Assembly (NCBI RefSeq): GCF_018873765.1
Contig: NC_057922.1
Coordinates: 14,273,563-14,337,562 of the forward strand
DNA length: 64,000 nucleotides
DNA from: Telopea speciosissima
Lineage: Eukaryota > Streptophyta > Magnoliopsida > Proteales > Proteaceae
Direction: 5' to 3'
This document shows, one piece after another, positions 12,501 through 24,240 of this stretch (its first letter is position 1; each line of letters starts with the position of its first letter). The position numbers were made by a program, and so were the translations under genes. The notes under the pieces are model-generated. The model was not told where the DNA came from. It saw only the letters and a program-made list of their open reading frames with translations, and searched no databases.

Positions 12501-15500
12501 AGACAGAATTCCAAGAAAAAATACTGTTCATGTGAACAGTACCACGAGTTATTGTTCACATGAATAGTGTTGTGGGGCTCAATATCGACAGCTGGCTTTG
12601 ATGAGATGCTGCCAATATTTGTTAGGATACTATCTATTAGTTTTTATTTTTTCAGTAGTTCCTATTTTTCTTGCATTGTTATTGAGTCTGATGCAAATCC
12701 AAGCATCCGCAAGAAGAAGCAGCCCTAAGCTTAGGGCCTAGTGTTTGGAGCCTTAGTTTACTATCATACTTAGTTTATTTCAGCCTTAGTTATTTTCCAT
12801 ACTTAGTTTTTTTTTTCAGTTTAATTTTCAGTTTAATTGTAAACTTAAATTGAACCAATTCAGGCCATGGTTCAATTTAAGTGAATTAATCCTATTGGTT
12901 GTTAGGTTCTTATTTCCTATTGGTAGATAGGGAATCTTTTAAGTTTTGGCTTTTAATTTAAGTGTCCCACCCCCTCCACGATTTTAGAAGGGGAGTGATT
13001 CATATTTGTAATAGGAATTGGGCCTTAGGCCATATTATATATTAATAAAATCATGGGAGGCTCCCCCACAGTTCAGATTTCAAAAAATTAAACTTGTTGC
13101 CATTGTTGCTGCTGCTTTGCTCCTTCGAGAGTGTGCCTTGTGAGTAATATCAAGGTGAAAGGGACTGGTGGATCTCCAGTTGACTCCTTGCGTCTTGTAG
13201 ACCGGGAGGATCTTCTTCTCAACTCCTTGCATCTTGTAGATCGGGAGAAGCCATCTTCACTCTTCAAAGCTGCTGCCATTGAAGATTCAGTTTTCAAGTA
13301 AGTAGTTTATTAATTCAGCATTCACCTTCTTCTTCTAACCTTCCAACCTAAGCCTATCGACTCCCATTATCATCCCCTCCATTAATCCAATCGATCCACC
13401 AAAACCCTAGGTTATCTAGATTCTACCCAGCCCAATTCCACCAGACAAATTCAATTAAATTTCAACCACAGCCCCCTCTCACCACCTCCTCCACTCAACC
13501 TTAGTTGCAGGCCCATCCTAACACCTAAACCCTAATCCCCTTCCTCTTTGTTAAAACCCAAAAGCCCTAAAATCAGTCTAGACCTATCCAACCATCCAAA
13601 TCCCTCCAAATTACAGCCGAACCACCCTACTACTGCCCTTAACACTCGACCTAAAGCCCTAGCCCAAACTCTCACTCTAAACCCTAAAACCCATCACTCC
13701 CATCTTTCCCAAAACCCAAAACCCTAATTTTCTAAATTCTAATTTCTCACTCAAACTTCATCAAACCTATTTCATTAGACTCCTAAAAACCTGCCTATCA
13801 TTATTAAATAAGATTTGACCCCATTACCCTAACGCTAGAATTTAACCTAAATCATCAAATCTGCCCAATCGACCAGCAGGTCCTGGTTTGCTTGGCTCCT
13901 AGTAGGTCTCCTACCTATCTAGGACTACATTAGAGTCAATAGCTAGAGTTTCTATTTTCCAGCAAGTTTCTAATTTTATGTTAGTATCCTCTTTTCAGTT
14001 TTATTGGCAGCCAAGCAATCTCCCCACACTATTGGGAGTTGCTAATTTTGTAACCATTGATGAGATGATTATAAATAAGTCTATGTGGCTGAGCAGAAAA
14101 GGGACAGAGATTGAAGAAAAGAACTATGGTTCAAGCTGTGAGACGCAGTGATGGTCTGGTGAGAGACCGTGGGTGAGAGGATGAAACGCTGAGAGGGCCA
14201 ACCCTCCCCCCTTCCATATCCCCTTCTTCTTCTTTCCTATCCTTTGATGTTCTTCCTTCATATGTAAACAGAAAATACCAATTAAAAAAAAAAGGAATTT
14301 CAGTTATTCAACTTTGTTCTTTTATTGTAACGATCCTGCTGCAATTGATCTCCAGCTGGTTTCCCTGGTTCAAGGTCGAGTTTGCATTACAGGCTGACTG
14401 TTCGGCGGCTTCAAAATAAGGTTGGGGGCCATGGCGCTACTTGCCTCTCTAGTGGAGGGCCGGTTAGTAGAAGAGGGGAAGCTGAAAAAAATCAGAGTTG
14501 CAAGGAGGGAGAGAAGAAATTGCATAAGAAGGGGGAGAAGAAGATGGTCACACAACCATTGCTAAGCCATTGCACCTCACCAGTAGCAAGAAACAAAACT
14601 CAAAATTCTATTCATCAAATCTGCCACTTGCGTGGTTACAAACTGGTATTTAAAGAAAATTAAAACTCCTAATTGTAATCTATAACTGAAAATTAAATTC
14701 CTAAATCAACTCTACTGTTAAGTAGCCAGTTAAAACTAAAGTACGGAAAGGACTCTACCACTAAGTAGTCCATTTAAAATAAAAGATTACAAGATAAAGT
14801 CCCAACTAATTAAAAACCTACTAAATAAATAATTAAATATTCTACTGAACCCAAAAAACCCATGGACCCGGTTCATCTTCACATGGATACCCAAATGGGT
14901 TTGGGTCGGTCCAAGGCAGTGCACCTGCATCACTCTCGTTAGAAATGCAGGGACTTTCGCAGTGCAAGCCAATTTCTCTTTCTCCTGGAGAATGAGTTCG
15001 GCTAATCATATTGCAGTTGTATTGGCTAGGGGAAGTGTGGGTAGACAGTCCTTGTATTGCCCCTTGAAGTAGTCCCTTAGAGGATTTTGGCCTCTTGGCC
15101 ATCTGTTGTAATTGTTGTCCATTTTTGTTTTTCTTTTTAGGTTTCCCTGCTCTTGTTGTTATACTATATGTCCTGGTTGTTGCATCTCTCTTTGGCTCGT
15201 TTTCTTCTTTATATATAAAAAAAATTTTGATGTAAGGATTTGGAAGCCACTTATACAGAACAAATTGCATAGGGTTATAGATCTGTAATCAGCCAGCAAA
15301 TTGGTCTTCTTCTTCTTTTGCAATAAGCCAATGAAGGTGTTGTTATCTGGGAAAGGTGTGCCTACTGTCAAAATCATCAACGTACCGACAAAATGAGGGA
15401 TCTCCAGACGGTTGCAGCTCACTCCTTATTTCATAATGAACTTCTTATGTTTCCATTATAAGACATCAAATTTTTATTTGCACCATCTTAGACCTTGATT

Positions 15501-16144
15501 ATAATATCTTATTTTTCTTACTCTACACTGAAACTAAAATCATTTTCACCCACCAAATTATGGGGTCAACTACAAATAAAAACCCTCTCTCTAAAGGCTT
15601 CTTTCAAATCCATTCAACCCAATAAAACTACATTTTATTAAAATTCAAAACCATAAGCATTGTCTAAAGGCTACGTTTAATTTCCACCTATTATGAAGTG
15701 GTTCAATTTTTGGTTTACATAAATAGATAATAGAATGGTCTCACTTACTATACTAAAAAACTGACCCTTATTGTACTTTCAATCAACAAACCGATAGGAC
15801 TTACAATGGGTCCATTCTGAAGCATCTCTTCGTGCATACAAATGACTCGAGAAAACAAACTGACATGATATATTAAGCATGAAAATGAAAATTAAATTCA
15901 TCTAACAGATCCAATTAGCGATGAGAGAGAGGGGTTTACCATTTTTGGGAAATCTTCGGGAGAGTGTGCCATCGATACTGCCCTTGCCGAGAGCGGACAC
16001 TATGTTTCCGGTATTGGGCGGGCCCTCTCTCCTCTTTCTAGACGGGTTGGGAAGGGCGAAGAAGCGTCTGGTCGAGAGCCCACTGGGATGTTGAGAAGAC
16101 CCTAATAAGAGATATTTTGAAGGAGAGAGAGAAAGATAGTCCAT
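564..16144 (-). CDS. TIC40: TIC40, chloroplast inner-envelope import co-chaperone (partial, 3' exons outside window)
   Basis: TIC40 sits in the chloroplast inner envelope and couples Tic110 and Hsp93 during protein import. Exons, read on the minus strand: 16144-15940, 10691-10577, 10401-10344, 10201-10184, 6630-6372, 3936-3830, 3734-3668 and 642-564. All junctions are GT-AG and the phases agree, giving 302 complete codons; the family is about 440 residues long. Exon 1 is a Ser/Arg-rich transit peptide. Exon 3 encodes the membrane segment GSPLFWIGVGVGLSALFSW, nearly identical to Arabidopsis. Exon 4 has KYAMQQAFKTLMGQM followed by a Pro/Ser-rich region. Exon 7 starts the Sti1-like region with SVEALEKMMEDPTVQKMVYP. 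The start at 16144 (MDYLSLS) is chosen over an in-frame ATG at 16168 because it resembles the family N-terminus; either is possible. Introns reach 5.2 kb and are full of transposon insertions. Confidence 0.93.
1575..1635 (-). mobile_element. RTE-clade LINE 3' tail fragment
   Basis: On the minus strand this reads as the typical plant RTE 3' end: GTAGCCGACCCCATTTAG, then TTGGGATAAGG, then a short (GTTGTT)n tail. Only the tail is present. It abuts the large palindrome that starts at 1655. Confidence 0.7.
1655..2198. repeat. 544-bp palindromic (foldback) element in TIC40 intron
   Basis: The left arm (about 1655-1905) and right arm (about 1945-2198) are inverted copies of each other, separated by about 40 bp. 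Outer ends pair as GTCAACCCC with GGGGTTGAC, and inner ends as GGAG/CTCC next to ATGTTTC-type sequence. Because of this symmetry, the same short peptide (FEK.PSIRKLKISP) can be read from both arms in opposite directions. It is therefore a repeat artefact and not a gene. The arms differ by scattered substitutions and small indels. Confidence 0.8.
2555..2875 (+). mobile_element. Ty3/Gypsy reverse-transcriptase fragment (fossil)
   Basis: The stretch encodes YEWLVIPFGLTNAPRTFM and, further on, a YFDNILIYS block. These correspond to the Ty3/Gypsy reverse-transcriptase core and its active-site region, followed by a degraded NLKKFTF...VVFL part of the same domain. Only a small part of pol remains, with no LTRs seen beside it and several breaks. 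It is an old fragment lying in a TIC40 intron. Confidence 0.8.
4239..4920 (-). mobile_element. RTE-clade LINE, 3' end with RT C-terminus
   Basis: A 135-codon open frame (4920-4513, minus) encodes the C-terminal part of a plant RTE-type reverse transcriptase: MECWVVKKRHIDKLSVAEMRML, then RWMSGKTRKDKIRNDHIR and ESRLRWYGHVQWR (each the usual order for this clade). Downstream on the same strand come the GTAGCCGACCCCATTTAG signature and a (GTT)n tail at about 4241-4262. It is 5'-truncated, as usual for LINEs, and lies in a TIC40 intron. The intact frame suggests a fairly young copy. Confidence 0.85.
5649..5949 (-). mobile_element. TRIM-like LTR retrotransposon (about 300 bp)
   Basis: Two direct repeats start with TGTTACAACC and end near ATCAACA, at about 5649-5708 and 5869-5949. 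Just inside the higher-coordinate repeat, on the minus strand, TGGTATCAGAGTTGGG follows TTGTAACA directly. That is a primer-binding site for initiator Met-tRNA placed against an LTR end. The internal region is only about 160 bp and has no coding capacity, which fits a terminal-repeat retrotransposon in miniature or a heavily deleted copia-type element. The two repeats have diverged, so it is old. Confidence 0.6.
7613..7775 (+). mobile_element. Au-type tRNA-derived SINE with 16-bp target-site duplication
   Basis: The sequence carries GGTGGACCTTGGAACAACGG (box A region), GTGGTCACGGGTTTGAGTC (box B), and then the body of the Au SINE with AAACAGCCTCTCTG, GGTAAGGCTGCGTACAT, GACCCTCCCCAGACCC and GGCGGAAGCCTCGTG. 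It is flanked by identical 16-bp repeats ATCTAAGTCAACTTTG at 7597-7612 and 7776-7791. The perfect duplication argues for a relatively recent insertion into the TIC40 intron. Confidence 0.9.
7930..8430 (-). mobile_element. L1-type LINE 3' fragment with RNase H domain
   Basis: On the minus strand a degraded frame begins KAEILSLRMGLAYALRGF and ends RSVNNVADQLPKQGV. This is the layout of the C-terminal RNase H domain of plant L1 LINEs (AE..ALR.GL ... NVADQLAKQG). A T-rich 3' untranslated stretch resembling LINE 3' ends follows to about 7930. The frame carries in-frame stops between the two motifs, so it is decayed. Confidence 0.55.
8714..8846. mobile_element. MULE-like MITE, 133 bp, 9-bp TSD
   Basis: Ends are inverted: ATAGTTGTCCAGGCG on the left, and the reverse of CACCTTGACAACT on the right. 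The flanks are GATAGGATC (8705-8713) and GATAGGATT (8847-8855), an 8/9 match of the length expected for Mutator-like elements. The interior is C-rich with two C tracts. The AGTTGTC-AGGCG terminus is common in dispersed plant repeats. Confidence 0.65.
10184..10201 (-). other. TIC40: 18-nt microexon of TIC40
   Basis: The reverse strand reads atcag, then GTG GCA ACA AAC TTA AAG, then gttagt. It encodes VATNLK, which fills the gap between the membrane segment ending FSW and KYAMQ; Arabidopsis has VTSNLK at this place. Both splice sites are canonical and the exon is in phase 0 at both ends, so skipping it would delete six residues without a frame change. Confidence 0.85.
12465..13900 (+). mobile_element. 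Probable LTR plus leader of an LTR retrotransposon (fossil)
   Basis: The stretch contains the paired motif ACTGTTCATGTGAACAGT-like sequence near 12522-12555, often seen in plant LTRs. It then has a T-rich middle, TATATATTAATAAAATCATGGG near 13035, and a C-rich, non-coding leader with CCAGCAGGTCCTGGTTTGCTTGGCTCC near 13872. No gag or pol is visible. Ends are not defined. Called from composition and motif layout only; it lies in the first intron of TIC40. Confidence 0.35.
14930..15290 (+). mobile_element. L1-type LINE 3' end
   Basis: In the plus frame the sequence reads like the last residues of a LINE RNase H domain (SANHIAVVLARG, then a stop at about 15066). A 3' untranslated region follows with GGTTTCCCTGCTCTTGTTG, CTCTCTTTGGCTCGTTTTC and TATATATAAAAA, which is characteristic of plant L1 3' ends. 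It is 5'-truncated and lies in a TIC40 intron. Confidence 0.5.
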
Positions 16145-19100
16145 TCTCAGTTGCAGAGAGAAGTGCAAACGAGGAGAAAGTGTGGAAAGTGAACAAGAAA
16201 ACCGCGGCTTTCGTATGTTCTTTCTGAGGTTTAAAAGGCCAAAGGCGTGTGGTCATCTCGGAGGAGATGGAGTTATATCAAGGTTTTAAAAACCAGAATC
16301 GAGGATCGAATCGGAGCCGATTCCGGTCCGAATCTGTCTGAGTCGGTCCAATCCATCCGGTCAAGCCATTTTTAGGCCCTGATTGGAATAAATAATTATC
16401 ACTTCCAATTCATTGGCACCTCCAATTCCTCCAATTTGTCTAATAGGGGGGAGTGGACCTCACCTTGGGCAATGTTTTCGAGCAGGGGGTAGGGTGGTCA
16501 TTTCTGCCCCCATGTGAGGAATTATTGAAGGCAGTGACTTGGAGGTGATCACGATTCGATTGGAATCGACTAAAAATTAATACAAAGAAAATTTCCAAAA
16601 AAATATTCTTAAACAAATTCTGAACAATATAAATGCAACTGTGAAAAAAAATAACCTTAAAATAATATTTTTTGCTCTAATTAAAATATGTAAAAAAAAA
16701 TTAAAAGAGTAAAACTGTACAATTTACTATGAGAAGAATAAAAACCTTAAAATAATATTATTTTGTTGAAATTAATCATTTTGAACTAAAAGTAAATTGA
16801 TATATTAATATATACAAAAATTTGAAAAATTAGAAAACTAAGGAAAATTCAAAAAATTTCATATTGATATAAATTTGAGTATGAGATGAATAAAAACCTT
16901 AAAATAATTATTTTTTATTGTGGTCTAGGGTTTATCCTTTTATAGTAGTCTAATTAAAATAAACATACAAGAAAGTTGGTAACAAAAAGAAAAAATGTAG
17001 AAAAATTTAGAAAAACCTTGAATAATTATATTTGTATGATAAAAAAGGATTACGATTACATTTTTGTGTAAATTAATCGACGTAATTTATAATCCATGCA
17101 TCCCATAACTAATTCGTAAGCAATCACAAAAGCATGGTGTTCAACACTTGACACATATCTCTTTGTTAGTTGGGATTCAAGAAGGGTATGGTGGACAACA
17201 ACCTCTACATCAAATATGAAGACTACAATCAAATCGTTGATGTGATGTATATTGGTGTTATAATTTTTGAGAACTAAATTGATCAATTATGTAAAAACTG
17301 CTGAGAGGATGCAAAAGGAGTTTGATATGAAATTTGAAGAACATTGATCGGACCTAGATTTGAGCTTCAAGACTCTGCTCTTGCACATCTATCAGATTCA
17401 ATCCTAATTTTGTACCTGGTGCACTCATTACGGGTTGAAACTCAAAACATACAGTTTGAATCCATTTAAGAAAACTTTCTTTTGGCTCAAGGTTCAGGTA
17501 AATTCGAGTTTAGGAGAGCAAGTTATGGTTGATTTATTGTGTACTACTCCGAGACAGAATAGTGATAGACACCCTTCCCAGTGGGCCCCATGATTTTTTC
17601 TCTTTTAAATTGGCATGTGCCACACAAGGGGGTTGATGTGAGTAAGAAACTAATGTGAAAAGATCCTACGCAAGAGAAGATAGAGCAACAAAGTCTTGAA
17701 GCCATTCATTGAAGCGATCAAGCATCATTTTCGAGGGAGATTTTTCAAGTTTTATTGTCAAATCGTCATGGGTTGAGAAATGAAGAATAAAAGAGGTTGA
17801 GAACAAGTCTAGGGTTTTGTAAAAGGCTTCCGAAATGTTTAAGCCTCGTACATTGGGTAAAGCCTTAAAAGTGAGGAAGTCAAGAGCTTGAGTGGCAGAA
17901 TCAAAGAGAGACAACATTGGTTGTAGGTAACTCAATATTTGTTTCTCTCAAATACTTGTATATGAGACTGTATGCTAAGTATTTGATAAATTGCCACACT
18001 CATAACTTTGTGCTTACTAGAGACATTCTTGTATGTCAACTTAACTATATTTTGTAAGGAAAAAGGTTACGCACATGGATAGTGTGTTGAACCAAATTGC
18101 ATGCCCTCTTGCAAGTCACTGTTCACCTTGAACAATGAAATTTCATAAATAGCCTCCTATTTGCTCAAAAGTATATAACATCCAAGGAAACTCTCCCCCA
18201 TTTTGTAAATATCAAGTGAGTGCTTGATAGAGGGATGGGTGCTCTTAGTAGTAGGTGCTACTAAACTTGTATGTTGTGCATTATATTAGGGAGATATTTG
18301 GATTGTAGTTCAAGTAGCCATTTGCATCATGGATGTAGCCACACTAACGAATCATGTATACTTTGTGTTGTAATTGACTCTTGTGTGCTTGTGCTTGTGT
18401 GATTATGGGTTTGTCAACTCGTAAGCATTTGATCGGTTCTCGTCCAAGGAAAGAATTTTGTGTGACATTGATTCACCCCCTCTTAGTAGCTTTTTGAGTT
18501 CAACACACCTTTTTGAAGAGAGAATCTCTTCATCCATGAGTTCTAGCGCTTTGATGGAATGTTAGGAGCGGTGACAAGGCTCTTTGGACATTCGTCATAT
18601 AAGAAAGAGAGTCATTATGGGATGGCAATGGTGGGTTTCTCTTCACCTATGATGAAGAAAAATTGTCTCCCTCGACTTTCATATTATAATGCTCACTTTC
18701 ATGAGGTTGTTTGGTACCACCACTTATGTCTATTGAATAGGAGGATTTGCCATACTAGCCCTTTTACTCTAATAAGCCATGCTGAGGATCAAGAGATTCC
18801 TCTCTTAGTATGCTCAACTAGAAAAACTTTGGACAGAATTTCCTTTCATCCATCATGGGTATCAATACCATTGGATTGCTAAAAAGAGGGGTGGTTTTAA
18901 CTTTCTACCCCAAACTATAGGGGTTGGGAGTTAATGATGGAACAAGAGTCCCATCACACGGTCACATGTGGCGAGGGGCTTGTTCCTCTCCCATTGGTAA
19001 AGGAAAACTTTTGCCACTTTTTTTTCTCCCCTTTTCTTCTTCGTCTCAATAATGTGAGCTGAGAGATGTTCCTTGTCTTATCAACTATAGGAGTTGAGTA

Positions 19101-19539
19101 CAAACAAAAGAAGGTTATAACTGTTGGATCTTGGATATAGATGGACAAAAATTATAATTTAACCAATTCATGTTCACCTTCCTCTACATAAAAATAAGGC
19201 CAACCCTTCAGTTTTTGATTCCCAAAATACAAACTAAGCTTCAAATAATAATATAAAAAAACAGAAATAATGTGTATAAAATAAATAAGTTATAATACAA
19301 AGAGAAAGCGTGAACCCATAAAACTTGCAAGATCTCCACCTTTAAGTGTACCCCTTAACAAGAAGTGCCCCTATTGTTCCTACCTCTCTCTAACCTCACA
19401 AATCTCCTATTGTTAGACCTTTTAGCAAGAAGAAAAAGGATAACTGCCCATTGCAAGGCTATATATAACAAAATAAAGCCGCTCTTTAGGGCACTATAAC
19501 TGATGTATTTAATCTTTGAGACCTTGTGATCAGAATTCC
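16145..19539. other. Intergenic, between TIC40 and BAM3-like gene
   Basis: No gene recognised. 16266-16600 holds a degenerate GATCGAATCGG-rich repeat whose left end resembles the MITE in the BAM3 intron. A GGGGGAGTGGACCTCACC block near 16447 has a relative near 44714. 16560-17300 is very AT-rich. 18460-18500 has the ATTGATTCACCCCCTC motif often found near copia LTR ends, but no element could be delimited. The 107-codon open frame at 18559 (plus) has no recognised family. Confidence 0.5.
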
Positions 19540-22500
19540 TTATATCAAGAGAACTGGTGGAACTTTAGAGAATTCTTTCTCCTGTTCAATTTTCTTTGGT
19601 TGTTGCAACTGAGGGATGGAAGAAGAAGACTGATTTGGGTTATGGCGTGGGAACTCCGATAACATTTGAACCACCTCTCTCATTGTCGGGCGTTCGACAC
19701 TGTTCTCTTGGATACAAAGCATGGCAACGAAGAAGACGTGCATTGATTCGTCTTGGGGAACATCGATTAATCTTGAATCGATGATTCGAATAACTTCTTC
19801 TTTGCAATAATTAGTTGATCTCTTGGCCCATTGGACGATATCCACACCATCTCCGAAATCACCAACCGGGCGACGACCGGTAATGAGTTCCAAGAGGACT
19901 ACTCCAAAGCTATATACATCACTCTTCTCATCCACCCTAAGGGTGTATGCATATTCTGCATTGTCAAGCAAGAATAAATTAATGTTAGTGATAATCTCAC
20001 CATTAGTGCCCTAGAGACTAGAGATTTAGCATAAAATAGTGATTAATTGCAGGACCACAAAGTGGTGGTACACAAATTTATAAAGATTGCATTCAGGGAT
20101 TAATCCAATGTGGAGGACCACATCAAGGGATAATTGACAAACAAAATAAATTAAGATATCATTTCCTAGAAAATCTGCACAAAGGCCTAAAAATATACTT
20201 AGCACTTAAAATAAATGAGGGTTCCATATTCCCTTATCCGAAAGTATAATATCTCGTGGTGATTTAGGTAAAGCTGAAATTTTGGTCATCTATTTACCTA
20301 TCAAGTTTTAGTCCAATATGAGTTTCAAATGACATAACAAAAGGGTAAAAGATCCTTGTCAGGCTGCGTGCATACGTATGCTCAAGCACAAGATTATGCA
20401 ATATAATAGTAAATTGAAAAAATCTCACCTCCATTGATATTCCTACACATTGTCATTGACCCTCGCACTTGGGCTAGGGCCACACAATCTGGCAATGATC
20501 CTAAGTAGGGTTTTAGAAATCAGTATCAAGATCCGTATCGGTCTCGACTGATACCATTCTGATATTGATCCGGATCAGCCCGTATCAGTCTCAGTCGGAC
20601 AACTTTACCCTTGTTTTCTTTAAATTTTTTTTTTTTTACATTTTTATCGTTGATTCGAACTGAACCACCGATACAGGATTGATCAGGAATCAATATTGGT
20701 CTATACCAATTCCGATACAAATCAACCGATCCGATACCAATTCCTCAAATCATGATCCTAAGACTATGGGTCAATGCCTTTATGTGTGTAGTAGAAGTAC
20801 TCTAAGTACTAATTTAGTGGGCACCGAAAGGGAGCTCACAGTAATAGAAATAGATATGCGTGATGGATTGATTGCTTTCACGAAACACGACAGAGTCACA
20901 CAGTGTACAAGGTCAAGTTGTTAACGGGTCACGCTAATGCATCGGTGTCAGAATCGGTGTGTCAGATATGACTCAGACCACAGACACGGAAATTGGTTCT
21001 GAGTGACCCCACCACCGATTTTGGCATGGAATTTCTCTTGTCTCATATTCTATAAGAAAGATCACGGGTGCAATTCTAAACTCTAAATTGGAACTCGGGT
21101 CGGGTCTACCTATGTAAGACCTGGACCAGACAGACCATTGACCAAATAAGCAACACGGCAAAGGTCAACCCTCTGAATGGTCCGACCAGGTGGTCTAATG
21201 GTCCATCATGAGGAAAACACAAAGAACAGAGTGAAGGGTAGAGAGTAGAGACTATGTTACCAAAAAAACAAGTGAAGGGTAGAGACTAGAGAGTAATGTA
21301 TATACCAGGAGCAATGTAGCCATAGGAGCCTGCAATAGCTGACATGCATTCTGAGGCACCACCATCCACCAAGAACTTGGCAAGCCCAAAATCTGCAACA
21401 TGAGCTTCAAAGCTTGAATTTAAGAGAATGTTGTTGGACTTAACATCTCTGTGAACAATCAGAGGAGAACAGTCATGGTGTAGATAACACAGTCCCTTTG
21501 CAGCTTCAATGGCTATCTTGTATCTCAAATCCCACCCTAAGAATCCACCTTTCTTGCCATGTAGAGCTTCTCCCAAGCTTCCATTCCTCATATACTCATA
21601 AACCAACAAGTTAGTCTCAGAATTTGAACAGAAAGCCAACAATCTCACAATGTTCCGATGTCGAATATTGCCTAGTGTTCGAATCTCAGCTCTAAACCCA
21701 TGATCATGGTTGGTATTACCAAATCCAAGCAGCTTCTTTACAGCAATTTCCTCCCCATTGGGCATTTTTCCAAGATAAACGATCCCAGCTCCTCCTCTTC
21801 CGATCAAATTACAGTCCTTCGTGCATTCCAGTACGTCGGAGACAGTGAATTCGAGCTTCTGGAATGCAGTCATCTTCCATGTATGTGAACCGCGTCTCCT
21901 GAATGATTTAGCCTTTATAATTGCCGCAGTAGCGAAGACAAGGGAGCAGATTAGTAACCCAAGAACGAAGATCAACTTGAAATTCCCAGGAGCTTTTCCA
22001 GGTTTGATCATAAAAGTGGTGAAATTGCAGGGATTGTTCAAGACAGAACCACAGAGCCGGGGATTGCCCGCGAAAGATGAGGCATTGAAGAATGTGAATT
22101 GACCAGATTCTGGTAGCTTACCAGAGAGATCATTGAAGGAGAAATCAGCAGCAGTTAGGCTCTTCATGTTTCCAATTGACTTTGGTATTGTCTGATTAAG
22201 GTGGTTCCTTGATAAATTCAAATAATTCAGAATTCTGATATTCGATATCTCAGGTGGGATGATTCCAGAGAGGTTGTTTTGGCTGAGGTCTAGGTAGGTA
22301 AGTTGGGAACAATTTCCGATCTCCGGAGGGATTCCATTGGAAAGCAAGTTTCGGCTGAGATCAAGCTTAAGAACATGATGGAGTTCCCCAATTGAAGGTG
22401 GGATTAGGCCAGAGAATTGGTTTCCACTGAGAAGAAGGATTTGGAGGGAAGAGAAATTTGAAATGGAAAAGGGTAAAGACCCTGAAAGGAGATTGTTTGA

Positions 22501-23913
22501 TAGGTTCAACTCACCCAATTTCGCCGGCTCTGAGCTGCTGTTGCTGTTCTCTGTTACACTTCCAGACAGATAGTTGTTGTGGAGCTCTACTAAGTTGAGC
22601 TCAGGCAAGTAAATGAAGCCTTCAGGAATGCTACCATTCAAGTAATTCTGCCCCAATCTTACTCTCACAAGGCTCCAGCACCTCCCCAGACCCTCTGGGA
22701 TTGGCCCAAAGAGAAAATTCTTCAGGAGAATCAATATCTTGAGCTGATTAGAAGAACATAGGCCTTCAGGGATCATGCCAGTTAGCTTATTCGAGGACAG
22801 ATCGAGCACTTGAAGCTTACCATTTTGGCCGAGTTTCTCAGGGATCACACCTGTGAAATTGTTCATCCATAGCCCCAGAGTCTCCAAATTTGGCAAGTCA
22901 GCTACAAAATCTGGGATAGATCCATGTAATCTGTTCATGAACAGGTTTAGAAGTGTCAGCTCTCTCAGATTCGCAAGCTCAAATGGGATCTCACCTGTAA
23001 GGCCATTGGTTGAAAGATCAAGATTTACTAAACTTGTCAAGTTGCCCAACTGTTTCGGAATCGAACCTGATAAGAGATTGATATGAAGAAAGAGTGTGTC
23101 AAGTGATTTTAAATTCCCCAACTGGTGAGGAATAATCCCATCCAATTCGCAGCTTGAGAGATCCAAATGGACTAAGTTAACCAAATTGCTGAGTTCCACC
23201 GGAATCCCGCCTTCGAATTCATTGTAATACCCCAAGTAAAGCTGTTTCAAGTTTGTAAGATTGCCCAACTCACCTGGAATCCTCCCACGGAGATCGTTTC
23301 CAGCAAGTGACAAGTACTCTAATTCAATCAAATTACCATATGCAGGTGGAATTTCCCCAAAGAAGAAGTTTCCACCGAAGTCCAAATACTTGATTTTCTT
23401 TAAACTCAGAATCCCAAGTGGCAGAGGAGCAGTGAAGTTGTTGTTATAAGCATCAAACACCTCCAAGTTTGCAAGGCCTGAATAGTTCCAGTCCAGGCCA
23501 CCACTGAACTGATTGATTGAGACGTTGAGCCACTGGAGACTTGTTAAATTCGCAATCTCAATGCTGCCTGTGAAGTTGTTACCAGCAAGAGAGAGGTTAA
23601 CCAACCGATCAAGACCAGAAATTAATGGCGAAACAGACCCAGAGAGATTCAAGTCTGTTACATCAACAGCAACAACTCGATCCTCAGAACATCTGATTCC
23701 TGCCCACCGGCATACCGAGCTCAGATTCGAGACATCCCAATTGCTTAATGCTGGATTGGGGAACTCAAATCCTTGCTTTAGTGAAGCTAAAATCAGAGCA
23801 TCACTGATGAGAGAAGTAGCAGAAGCAGAGGTAACCAAAATGAACAACAGAGTCAAAGCAATCAAGGGAGGCATTCTTTTGAGAAAAAACCCAGGTGAAT
23901 AACAGGTTTTCAA
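19540..23913 (-). CDS. BAM3: BAM3-like LRR receptor kinase (CLE-peptide receptor)
   Basis: This is a plasma-membrane leucine-rich-repeat receptor kinase of the CLAVATA1/BAM group; BAM3 in Arabidopsis perceives CLE45 in developing root phloem. Two exons, 23913-21306 and 19955-19540, join in phase 1 (GCT CCT G / AA TAT), giving 1007 residues against 992 in Arabidopsis BAM3. In order: signal peptide ([19 protein letters not shown] after a short extension), N-terminal LRR cap, about 20 LRRs with the diagnostic [15 protein letters not shown], membrane helix at about 645-665, and kinase domain from about 700. Kinase residues are intact: GRGGAG glycine loop, AVKK lysine (726), [14 protein letters not shown] and APEYAYTL across the intron. 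ATG 23913 gives the longest frame; ATG at 23874 would start directly at the signal peptide and may be the true start. The single intron position is typical of the CLV1/BAM family. Confidence 0.95.
20506..20751. mobile_element. MULE-like MITE, 246 bp, 11-bp TSD, in BAM3 intron
   Basis: Identical flanks ATGATCCTAAG occur at 20495-20505 and 20752-20762. The ends are imperfect inverted repeats (AGAAATCAGTATC against GAGGAATTGGTATC), and the interior is rich in GTATCGG/CCGATAC motifs that fold back on themselves. It has no coding capacity. Confidence 0.75.
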
Positions 23914-24240
23914 CTCTTGGGTACCGAGGAGTTTGAAAAGATGAGGTGTGTCACTGCTCTACTCAGTAAGAATTTATCAGAACAGGAAGGAACAGGAAAG
24001 GGAATCTTAGAAACTTTAGGTGTGTATAGGTTGAGAAGATCAAGCATCTTCAAAGGGGATACTTCACATTCAAGGAAGAAGAAGAGCTTCACTTTTTTAA
24101 TTTTTCTAGAAATGGTGAGGGGAGTAAGTAGAAGTAGAAGAGAAGTTTGCAGAAGTTCTGCTATAAGTGGTCTTGCTATTATCTCTGCTCATTTTGGGCT
24201 CCTTTAAGCTAAGCTTGAGGAAAAGCAGTCAAAAAAAGGC
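23914..24240 (-). promoter_or_regulatory. BAM3-like upstream / probable 5' UTR
   Basis: About 300 bp of purine-rich sequence (on the plus strand) immediately upstream of the start codon, likely containing the 5' UTR. No TATA box could be assigned with confidence. Confidence 0.3.

Noticed and set aside
13670-13740. CCCTAAA-like motifs resembling telomere repeat
   Set aside because: Irregular C-rich leader sequence, no tandem array.
18559-18882. 107-codon ORF on the plus strand
   Set aside because: No recognised family, no splice or promoter context, and decayed repeat-like surroundings.
21700-23902. Several plus-strand ORFs of 60-130 codons
   Set aside because: Antisense shadows of the BAM3-like coding exon.
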